A DNA stretch of 64,000 bases. Origin: Dactylorhiza incarnata (taxonomy: Eukaryota; Streptophyta; Magnoliopsida; Asparagales; Orchidaceae). The position numbers and the translations under genes were made by a program. The DNA lies in the NCBI GenBank assembly GCA_033032865.1, contig JAWHQI010000019.1, forward strand, positions 14,860,001 to 14,924,000. Direction: 5' to 3'. The stretch's first letter is position 1. Every line of letters begins with the position of its first letter. Below, in pieces: positions 10,189-19,187 of the stretch. The notes beneath the pieces are model-generated. The model saw only the letters and a program-made list of their open reading frames with translations. It was not told where the DNA came from and ran no database searches.

Positions 10189-11931
10189 ATGCGACCAAAA
10201 TACCGATCTCATCGGTCTCTCAAAATGGTGTCTTTCCGAGCTTCTTCAGCTAAAATTTTCTTAACCACCGATCACAAGACTTCAAAACTTTCAAAGGATG
10301 AATACCGATCTTTTCTATCGAAGCATATGATACAGAGCCAAATCGTTGTGAGACCTCCAGCAGAGGGTGAAGGATTAAGCTTTGGAGAAGAGAATAAATA
10401 TATAATCCATATCGATCACTTTGAATACGGTCTAAAATTCTCTCTTCCCTGGGAAATCCTGGAAGTGATGGAATACTATGGCTTCATGCTCGCCCAGCTG
10501 CCTCCCAACTCAATCGGTCTCATGAATCTTTTTGTAAATTATTTGAGATCGGAAAAGATAAAGTTCTCCATGGCTATTTTCTGCGCGACCTTCACCATGA
10601 AGTCGCTAAAAGAAGGACAGAAAAAGGATGAATTTAAAGGATTGGTATATTTTTCTTGCAACGGAATAAAAGTTTTGAATCTTCCCAATAAGATCCCCTT
10701 TTGGACTGAGAGATATTTAGTCTTTGAAGGCGATCTTGGCGGTCTCAGCAGCCAACCCTCTCCGCGAGCAGAGAAAGTTTTCAGAAAATTGAAGTTTTTC
10801 ACAAAAGGCGACCTTGAGATCTTGGGCTTTCTGGCGGGCAAGCGCCTTAATCTTGTTCACTACCTGGCGATCTGGCCTCAGATTGTTGCGGTCTCGCCAG
10901 AAGAGAGTAAGTATTCCTATTCGTAGCCTATTGCGGTCTCATCATAATTCCTCTTATTTCTTTTAACTATTTTCTCTTCAGCGGCCTTTCTCGTTCTTGC
11001 GAACAATCCGGTGGCACCACCTGAAGTGCTTACCCAATGAGAGCAAAGGAAGAAAATAGACCGCGAATGCGAGATTGCAGACTTTGGCGGTGAATTTGAG
11101 ACCGTTGGCGCACAATTTCCTTTGCTCGGCTTTTCGAAGAAGATGAAGGATACCATGGGAAAACTCCTTCTCAAATGGAGTGCAAAAGGCAAAATTGTCA
11201 AAGTTTCAACAGATCTCCCTCTTTAGGGTAGAAAATTGACTCGCCATGCCTTCGCGGTCACTGCTGCCCTTTACGGGAAAAGCAATGCCAAAGAAGCTTA
11301 AAGTATTGAGACCGATATGCTCTATGACATCTGCGCGCAAGCGACCTCCAGGAGCACGTTCTTGAACCATCACATGGGGCGATCTCTTCGAGGCTCCCTG
11401 CGGGAGAATGAACGCCTGTAAGAAGAGTTAAAAGTAAAACTTTTACCTGAGATCTCCATTTTTTATTTTTATTGTGACCACGCGACCTAATCATTTTTCC
11501 TCTTACATCAATCAAAGAAATGAGCGTATGATGCGGACAATGAAGATTTCCAGAATGCTCTGATGCACCATGTAAAAGAGACCGCAGAGCAGACGATCTC
11601 CGAGCTTCGTGCCCGCGGTGCTCTTGTTGATGAGTATAAAGATGTTAAGTTCGCTTACCTCTCTCCGGATGCAGCAAGGGTAATAGAAAAACAATCGATC
11701 ACGATTGGTGAGATCGTTGCTGAAGGAGAAGAAGAGGAAGAAGTTGTGGAAATTGAAGAAAATGCTGATGCATTGAGCGGAAGCCAGTACGTCGCAGGAA
11801 ATAATACAAGCTCTGCCACAAACTCAAGTTCTGGATCAATAGTTTCTCCCGGATATTCAGAAGAACCTTCAGACGAGACTGGTTCTTCCTCGTCAGATGA
11901 GCGGTCTCCGAAAAGTTCAAGGAGCAAGTAG
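10189..11931 (+). pseudogene. Antisense extra gene of Tat element (PF04195-like), second copy
   Basis: Open from 10189 to 10906, with either ATG 10189 or ATG 10225 as start. The segment YGLKFSLPWEILEVMEYYG, then LAQLPPNSIGLMN, fits the plant putative gypsy-type transposon domain (PF04195) found in extra ORFs of Tat elements. A 75-bp intron (GTAAGT 10907, ...CTTCAG 10981) joins in phase to AFLVLANNPVAPPEVLT. The following exon has stops at about 11038, 11224, 11299 and 11420, each explicable as CGA, CAA or CAG changed by a C-to-T transition. The last exon encodes HHVKETAEQTISELRARG and a Glu/Ser-rich acidic tail ending at 11931. The family's molecular role is unknown. Confidence 0.6.
10907..10981 (+). 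other. Probable intron in antisense gene
   Basis: The donor GTAAGT and the pyrimidine-rich acceptor TTTTCTCTTCAG enclose 75 bp containing one GCGGTCTC motif. Removal keeps the frame open into the next segment (phase 1), whereas reading through gives a stop. Confidence 0.55.
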
Positions 11932-12900
11932 AAATTCGTTTGTAATCATTTATTGAACTTTTCCGATCACCGGTATTGAGACTGGACAAATAGTGTAACA
12001 ATCATGATTGATATATAAATTGAATTTTATCATACCTTTTTGTGTGGATGAATGCCTATGTTTACTTGTGTTTATGTTGGTCACTTCTTTTTTGCATGCG
12101 ACCTAATGTTCATTATTTGCGGTCTCTATTGAGTAACTTTTGCTTGGCAATAATTTTCATCAATAATTCCTATCTCAGCGGTCTAGATTTTATGAGATAG
12201 AAAATAACATTCGATCTCAATGTTTTAGGTCTTGTTGAGCTCGAATAAACGATCATATAAGAGAATGTTGCATAATAGTAGGAGAATAATAATCAATAGC
12301 AGCAGTCTCATAATTGTTAAACCATGTGAAGCATGATGGAAATTTATATGTTATGATAATTTGTATGCGAACGCTTGTTACATTGCGATCTTACAATTTT
12401 AAGATCTTTAGAGATAAAAATTCATAATCCACAAATGTTGATTCCTGTATAGCCTTTAACAGGAACAAAATTTGTGATCTTCAACGATTCAGACCGCTTC
12501 TTCCTTGGATGATATTCATATTGAAATGATCCTTTCAAATAAAATGACCAGGGATCTCCTACTTTTTAGATCAATTGTTATGAGAAAATATATTTGAAGT
12601 CATATGATCATATAAGATATTAACCAGCGATCTCTTGCTTTCTTAAGACAATATTTTGAACTCAAGAGAACCCTTGTGTCAATCTCATATTTCCCAGGCC
12701 GCCCTTGCATTGCTTGGAATCATAAACATACTGTAAAGCTTGACCATTTAAAAATTTCATAAGGTCTTGAAGAACTTTAGGTGGCGGTCTCAACTACTCT
12801 AGACTGCCCCATTCCCAAAGCAATCCAACACTGAGACCGGCGGTCTCCTCAAACCTCAGACCGCTTTTTCACAATAAAGACTTAATAAATAGAATATTCA
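11932..12900. other. Non-coding spacer of Tat element with GGTCTC/GAGACC motifs
   Basis: No gene seen. The spacer contains several members of the GCGGTCTC family, with an inverted pair GAGACCGGCGGTCTC at 12834-12848. It separates the antisense gene from the tandem repeat. Confidence 0.45.
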
Positions 12901-13395
12901 ATGATCTAAAGGGCAGCTGCGGCTATACTAACATTGCTTTACTCAAGAGATCATCACAATTCTATTGTTTTTCAGAAAGAGAGATAGAAAGAGAGAGAGA
13001 GAGGTAGACAACTCTAAATGATCAAAAAGGCAGGTGCGGCTATGCCAGCATTGCTTTCCTCAAGACATCACTAAGGTTGTAATCACCATAAACATAGAGG
13101 GAGAGAAGAGAGGCGAACAATTCTTAATGATCAAAAGGGCAAGTGTGGTTATGCTGTAGAGGCTTTACCGACATTGCTTTCCTCAAGAGATATTTAAGAT
13201 TCTAATACCCTAGACACTCAAGGGCTCTAAAAATGGCCATAGATTCAACCGGCCTCCTCTTGGCTATCCTTACACCAATTAGTATTCGAGGGTTACAAAG
13301 CATGATGATTCATAGGGCAGGTGTGGTTATGCCGCAGAGGTCATTCCGACATTGCTTTCCCTGAAAAATCATCAAGGCTGTAACCATGTCCTAAA
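12901..13395. repeat. Degenerate tandem repeat in Tat element, four units
   Basis: Units start at about 12901, 13018, 13128 and 13304. Each has ATGAT, a GGGCAGGTGYGGYTATGC-like core, CATTGCTTTCCTCAAG and a final GTAATCACC-like end. Periods are about 110-180 bp because of inserted segments. A (GA)n run lies at about 12976-13004 inside unit one. Tandem repeats between pol and the 3' LTR are common in Tat/Ogre elements. Confidence 0.6.
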
Positions 13396-13753
13396 ATGCA
13401 TAACATAGCTGAACATTCACCCAGACCTCCCTTGATGCAGGGGTGTGTCAGATATTAGCAAGGACCCTCCATCCTTTTGTTCCTCCGCGCGATCATGACG
13501 ATCTACTACGACACAAGTGCAAAATCTCCCCGCTACTTGGGGTCCTTGCAGATTTACATCTCAAGCTTCAAGCCGAGGGGGCATCAAGTAAGATCCGTCG
13601 ATATCTTGTTTGGTGGGATTTGTATCCTTTGATAGTCAGTCCAAATATCTGTCATTATTCCTTTCCGATATACGTAATGCAAGAGGTTACAACCACATCA
13701 TAAAGCTTGCAAAAAATGAAGGAATGAAGAAAGACGAGAAAGAATACAAGTTT

Positions 13754-14504
13754 TTAAGAAAAGAAGTGCTTGAGATCATCTCCACTCCAAGTGTGAGATA
13801 GATCTTCCCCTTCATAAGTTTGGAGACGATAAGCTCCATTTTTGAGTGCTTCTTTAACAATAAATGGCCCTGTCCAATTTGGGTTCAGCTTTCCAACTGA
13901 GCCAGATCTTGTTGCTGCATCAACTTTCTTGAGGACGAGATCACCAACAACAAACTCTTTAATTCGAACATTTTTGTCAAAATATTTATCCATTCTTCTT
14001 TTTACTTCTTCTTGCCTAATTGTTGCTGTATCCCTCAGCTCTTCGATGAGATCAAGGCTGCATTTCAATTCTTCATCATTTCCTTCCATCCAATCATCTT
14101 GGTGTTGTTGAGATAGTAATACCCCTAGACTTTTAACTTCAAATTCAACAGTAATGAGAGCTTCCAAGACATGAGATAATTTGAAGGGAGTTTCTCCAGT
14201 GGCTAATGTTGGAGTTGTTCTCAAAGCCCAGAGTACTGAAGGTAACTGTTCAGCCCAGTTGCCTCGGAGATTTTCCACATTCTTCTTCAACATATTGATT
14301 ATCAATTTGTTAGCAGCTTCTACTTGCCCATTACTTCTTGGATGATGTACAGAGGCGACCCGCAACTTGGTGCCAATTTGATCACAGAAATTTATCAGAT
14401 TAGAGTTGTTAAACTGAGAACCATTATCTGTGATAATTGCCATTGGAATTTCATGTCTACATACTATCTCTCCCTAGATAAAATTATTAACAACTTGATT
14501 AGTA
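13754..14504 (-). pseudogene. pol: Tat integrase, C-terminal half (core D, E and C-terminal domain)
   Basis: Joined to 39457-39988 by removing the insertion and one TSD copy. The minus strand reads TNQVVNNFI, a TAG stop where Trp (TGG) is likely, then IITDNGSQF (second catalytic Asp) and HHPRSNGQVEAANK (catalytic Glu). Next come LPSVLWALRTTPTLATGETP and a C-terminal domain with GDLVLKKV and LNPNWTGPFIVKEAL (GPY/F-type). The frame closes at 13754. From 14443 down the frame is open for 229 codons, so only the upstream stops and the 25-kb insertion break it. Confidence 0.85.
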
Positions 14505-14650
14505 GTTTTTGTAACATCCCATTTCCTACTAGACCCCCTAACTCAAATTTAGGGTGAGATAAGTGGTGAGTGTGGTGGGTTTGAGCTAGATTGCAGCCTT
14601 AGGACACATAGGGTTAGGTGAACTCTCATGTGGTCTACTATAAGGCTCAA

Positions 14651-15120
14651 GTCAACCTAGGTCAAACTAGCTCAACATGAACTCACACTTACAAATTGAA
14701 TCCTCCAATAGATGATAAACACTCCAAGGAATGCAATAGACCCAAAAGCCCCATCATGGAGTCACCAATTGACCCAATTTGACCAAAGTCAAACTTGGGT
14801 CAACATAGGTCAAATCCTCCCCAATAAGTTCAATTGAACAACAAAGCATTAAATTGACCTCACCCCTAGTCTTAGAACATCATAGGGGACCTAATTGACC
14901 CAAAAGCCCCATCATGGGGTCAATAATTTGACCAATTTGACCAAAGTCAACATTCCCCAAATTTTGGTCAAAATCACACCTTTGGGTCAAATTGGCTCAC
15001 TTAGGTCTTCACCATGACTCAACCAACCTTGGATGGTGTCACTGGACTCAATGTCAACACATTGGATCAGTCAACACACCCAATTGACCAGGTCAACCCA
15101 AAATTCAACATAGGGTCAAT
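14651..15120. promoter_or_regulatory. Array of TTGAC/GTCAA pentamers (W-box-like) in the LTR
   Basis: I count about 21 TTGAC or GTCAA pentamers in 470 bp, where about one is expected by chance. Several are in inverted pairs such as TTGACCAAAGTCAA. TTGAC(C/T) is the WRKY-factor W-box core. The array is present in the right LTR and in the diverged LTR at 42780-43260. Whether WRKY proteins bind is inference. Confidence 0.55.
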
Positions 15121-15539
15121 GTTACCTAAAATGGGCTTATTTGGAATTAATCCAAATTCCAATAGATTAAGGCCCTCACCCAAAGCCCATTCTGAAGACC
15201 ATAGGTCTAATGACCAGCCTTGCCCCCTATTTCCAACATGCAAAGACATACATGGGGGCAAAAGTGGAATTTCCCCCTTCCTCCTTTAAGGACAAGAAGA
15301 AATTTGGGAATGGAGGCCATGTGGACCTCCATTCCTCTGCCCAAGGATAGAGCTGAGCTCCCATTTAACTCCTCAGCCGAATTCCAGCTGAAGCAGTGAC
15401 ACATGGCGGCAAGGAGGAGCTTCCAAGGTTGAGGCCGGAATTTACAAAGTCCAAAACCATGTGTACATCTCATATCAGCCCAAACGAACCCTTTCATCAG
15501 CTTCAGAGGGTCGAGAGGAGTGGAGCTAGCCCTTTACAG

Positions 15540-15965
15540 TGAGACAAATGGTGGAGAATCGGGTTTTTAAGGAGGATCGCCGGAGCTCGCCACCGCATGC
15601 CGCACCACCACCATACGCGCCGCCAAGCTCGCCTTCAGGTACGATTTCTCCCCCTCTCCCTATGTGCTAGTATCTAGATTCATCTAGGAGAGAAATCGGG
15701 CTCAATTGAGCCCGATCCCATGTGAGATCGAGGTAGTTTTATCGAGCTCTTTTTCTTGCTCGGGATCGCAGGAGACGGGCTCTCAGGCGGTCGTGCCGCC
15801 GTCAATCGATGGCCACCACCTCAACGGAGGTGGTGGAGGCGGTGGCCGGCGGTGGTGGGCCGTGGATGTCTGGGAAATGACTGGGGAAGTCATCCCAGGA
15901 GGGATCAATCGCAGCAGTTGGCTGTCGGGGACGATGAAGGGGCGCCGTCGATCTTGCGCAAGGAT
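15540..15965 (+). promoter_or_regulatory. GC-rich island with strong hairpin in LTR
   Basis: A GC-rich segment in an otherwise AT-rich LTR. CCACCACCTC-aacg-GAGGTGGTGG forms a perfect 10-bp stem at about 15810-15835, inside a wider GGCC...GGCC pairing. The right LTR (30176-30215) and the diverged LTR (about 43935-43975, CCACCACCTCAAGGAAGGTGGTGG) keep it. CAGGTACGATT at about 15636 looks like a splice donor. It could be an untranslated leader or a captured host exon. The overlapping Gly/Arg-rich frames are composition effects. Confidence 0.4.
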
Positions 15966-18515
15966 TCGTGCGTGATTTGATTTATGTATATATATATATA
16001 TATATAAATATTAATCTGAATTAATGTGAATTTCTGTCACACCTTTGTTTCATAGTTTGTTTAATTATTTAGAGGCCTTTAGAAGCCTTATTATGAAAAA
16101 TGACCAGAGACAAGATTTGTAGATATGGATGTCTACTTTCATTAGAAATATAGATCAATTCATTTGGACCACTGTAGGATCCACAGTAGTCATTCTTGTG
16201 AGGTTGGTCAAAACTTGAATATGCAGTGGTTTGCATGGAAAAATTAAAGGCCCTAGAGGCCATATTTTCAAAAAAGGGCAGAGATAACTTTTGTAGCTCT
16301 AGGAGTCTACTTTCATTTGCCACTTCAATCATCTAATTTGGTGTACTGTGGATATCAGGGAACCCATTTTCCTAGGACTGCTCCTTGTGTAGGGCAGAAA
16401 TTAAATATGCTATAACTTTTTAATGGATAAACCAAATCCCTTGAAATTTCTACCATGCATGCATGGTATGAGGATACACCTAGGGTTTAAATTTGAGAAT
16501 TTTTGGATCTGTATCCATTGAGTTATTTCATTTATTAGTAAAAGTAAATTTTTGGTATTTAAGGAGTTGTATAACTCCAAACACCCCCTAATTTGGGGGG
16601 GGGGGGGGGGGGTGAACTCTTCATATATATCTAAATCACTGGTAAAAATTTTATCACATGTGCATGAGTATATTTCTCTGAACTTCAAAATGAAGTTTGG
16701 GTCTTAAGAGGAAAAATTGGGGTGCTAATAGTCAATTTGGGCTTTTGAACTCTTTGATGGAATTGAAGGTGGGGTTCACCTTGCATGACTCTGAAACCTT
16801 GGGGTTAGTGTATGTCATGAGGATATACATCATTGACATAAGTTTCATGATTATTGGAAGTTATTCTCCTAAAGTTTTTAATTAAATGAAAATTGTCACA
16901 CTTTTAAATTAATGAAATAAATTGAATCATAAACTTAGGGATAAATCCAAAACTCTGGGAAATGGATCTTTGACTGGAAAGACATATTTAGGAATTTTGT
17001 TGGAATTTTTGGACCTCATTTATTTCCCTGAATTTGATTTATTTGGTTAGGTCAATTTATTCAAATTTGACATTTAGGTCTCATATGCATTTGGAGAATT
17101 ATGAAATTATTCTAGTAGGTTTCCTTGGTGATTCTATAGCTCTGTAAATTTTATCATAATTTTTAGATGAAGTTTTGTGGTAATTACCAATTTATTGAGG
17201 AAAAACCCCCTTTTGTAATTAAATAATTTAATGGGGTAAAATAGTTTGTAAAATTCTAAATCTCTGGATTTAGTGTTTTTAGATGATTATTATACTAGGA
17301 TAAATTTCTAAGAATTTATAGAGACATATTAATGGTAGTTGTAGTGTAAATCCTTATTTGCACCCCATTTATGTTAAATAGAAATTATGGTCAAAATACC
17401 TGTTAAAATAAGAAACTTAGGATTTGGTGTTTTTAGACCATTATTATGCCATGATAATTTTCCCAGAATTTATTGAAGTCATAACATAGCACTTGTAGTG
17501 TAAACCCTTATGCGCACACCAAATGTAACAAATGATAATTAAGGGTAGTCCTTGGAATAATATGAAACTTAGGCATTGCTGTTCTTAGGTCAATAACATA
17601 CTTCTGTGATTTATTCAGATTTTATTGAGACCTGTAGGTGGTGGTTGTAGTGTAAACTCTTATTGGCACACCACTTGTATTAAATGAATATTGTGGATAA
17701 ATATTACCTGGAATATTATGAAACCTTGGATTTGGTGTTTTTAGATGATTAGTATGCTAGGTTAATTTTCTCAGAATTTTTGGAATTCATATTTTAGTAC
17801 TTGGTGTGTAAAGTCACATCTTCATCTTTTTCATGATAAATATAAATTATGATTATAAATTTGCTGGAAAATATGATCTTCTGGAAATAGTGATTTTATG
17901 TTCAGATGAAGCTACTGTAATTTTCCCAGAATTTTAGGAAGCCAAAATCTTGTACTTGATGTGTAAAAATTATTTTTCCATTCATTCCCTGATAATTAGG
18001 GATCTTGATTATTTAATTGCTGGAAAGATATGAAGTATTGGAAATCTTGTTATCATGTCACATTTCATCTCTGGAAGGAAATTTAACAAATTTGAATTCA
18101 CTAGCATGATACCTCCTTCCCTTTTAGATTCAGATTAGTAATTAATGAATTTTTATAGAGGTCAAAATTATATGAAATATGCTTGGATTTTGATCATCCC
18201 TTATTTTATCCACTATGAACCTATGATAAAATAAGAAGTCATTTGGAAGTAATTTGACTAAGGTTCCATCATAGGATTCTAAAGTACTTATATATCGTGG
18301 TCTGCGGATAGTAAAAACTCATATGATTATTAGGTTAATAGAATCACAAAGGAAATCAGTGAGAATTGAATTATAATAAGAGATCAGCATAGACCACTTA
18401 GAGGACTAAGAGCTATTAGAGTTGAGTCCAAAAGAATGATTGCTTAGGAGCGGGATGAAACATAAGGCGTGAAAACACTTAAGTTATAAAGAGTAATGAG
18501 AGGGTGGAAGGTTAG

Positions 18516-18633
18516 GTCAGGGTAGTCACTAAGAATGTTAATTGTCCTGGAAAGGGGTTGGGCATCATCCCATCATATACCCTAGTACCTTGCGAACCCT
18601 TCACCGGGTAGCCCTCGGGAAGTCCAGGATCCA
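18516..18633 (+). repeat. 5S-like shared module, first copy in left LTR
   Basis: Contains GGGTAGTCACTAAGAATG, CATCCCATCATA, CTAGTACC, TTGCGAACCC-ttcacc-GGGT and GGGTAGCCCTCGGGAAGTCC in order. A second copy follows about 300 bp downstream. The subfamily LTR broken across 50764-51060 and 55095-55576 appears to lack this copy but keeps the second, so it has been gained or lost once. Confidence 0.6.
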
Positions 18634-18819
18634 CCCTAAATTTCCAAGTATAATAATATCTAAACAAGAGTAGTCTAAATAGGAGTTTAGACGATGAGAG
18701 TGCTTAGTGAGCTATGGGTGAGGCTGTGCTCTGGAGTGACAAAAGATCGTCCTTCCCCTTAGAAGGTCATAAAGCGCTGAGGCTTAATTCAAGTGAAATG
18801 ATAAGAAGGTAATCTCGTG

Positions 18820-18945
18820 GGTAGATACCAATAATACTAAGTGTCTCGAGTAAGGGAACTTTGGGGTTTCATCCCATTGTAGTTCCTAGTACCGTAGCGA
18901 GCCCCTTACAGGGTAATCCTCGGGAATCCAAGATTAAACGTAAAC
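18820..18945 (+). repeat. 5S-like shared module, second copy in left LTR
   Basis: GGGTAGATACCAATAATACT, then AGTGTCTCGAG, TTTCATCCCATTGTAG, CTAGTACC, GAGCCCCTTACAGGGT and CCTCGGGAATCCAAG. Same block order as the other copies. Also present in the right LTR (32962-33085) and in the second subfamily (55139-55262). Confidence 0.6.
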
Positions 18946-19070
18946 CGTAGGGATAAGACGTTATACAAGATTAAATTAATAACACACTCACCCACACCCC
19001 GTGGTTACGAGAGCCTAGTCGGTTTGGTGCTACGAGAAGTAAGCTCCGTGTTTGTAAGAGCGGATGGATA

Positions 19071-19187
19071 AGTCAGGTGAGCTTGTGACTCGGTAGTGTA
19101 TGTTGGTAAGGACAGGTTGGTCCGGTGAGCCGGTGGCTCGGAAGGTTATTATTGACGGGCAGGTTAGCCCGGGGAGCTTATGGCTCG
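19071..19187 (+). repeat. Three-unit minisatellite with small hairpins
   Basis: Three related units of about 40-50 bp, each with a kTnrTCCGGTGAGC...GnCTCGG core. GAGCCGGTGGCTC is a perfect 5-bp hairpin. The array is repeated in the right LTR (33213-33333) and, diverged, at 55386-55519. Confidence 0.55.

Larger units (their letters stand above)
8159..14509 (-). mobile_element. Tat-lineage Ty3/gypsy element, downstream part
   Basis: Integrase reads leftward from 39988 (its other half) and 14504, and downstream of pol two genes read rightward. Extra genes antisense to gag-pol between pol and the 3' LTR are a known feature of Tat-lineage elements (for example maize Grande). The 3' LTR is not present: the segment ends at a Sirevirus-like LTR fragment at 8158. 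A 5.9-kb-LTR element inserted at 14510 duplicated GTTTT. Many stops show this is an old copy. Confidence 0.7.

Noticed and set aside
15067..15497. Overlapping minus-strand frames with plausible amino acid composition in the LTR (also at 29430-29860)
   Set aside because: They are present in both LTRs with missense and frame differences, have no recognisable domain, and lie antisense within a long LTR.
15706..15980. Gly/Arg/Trp-rich small proteins in the GC-rich island
   Set aside because: Two frames are open at once and both differ between LTR copies by frame-changing indels. This reflects GC composition.
16595..16612. 18-G tract as a possible G-quadruplex regulatory element
   Set aside because: It varies in length between the LTRs (18 and 14) and behaves like a slippage-prone homopolymer. 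No further structure supports it.
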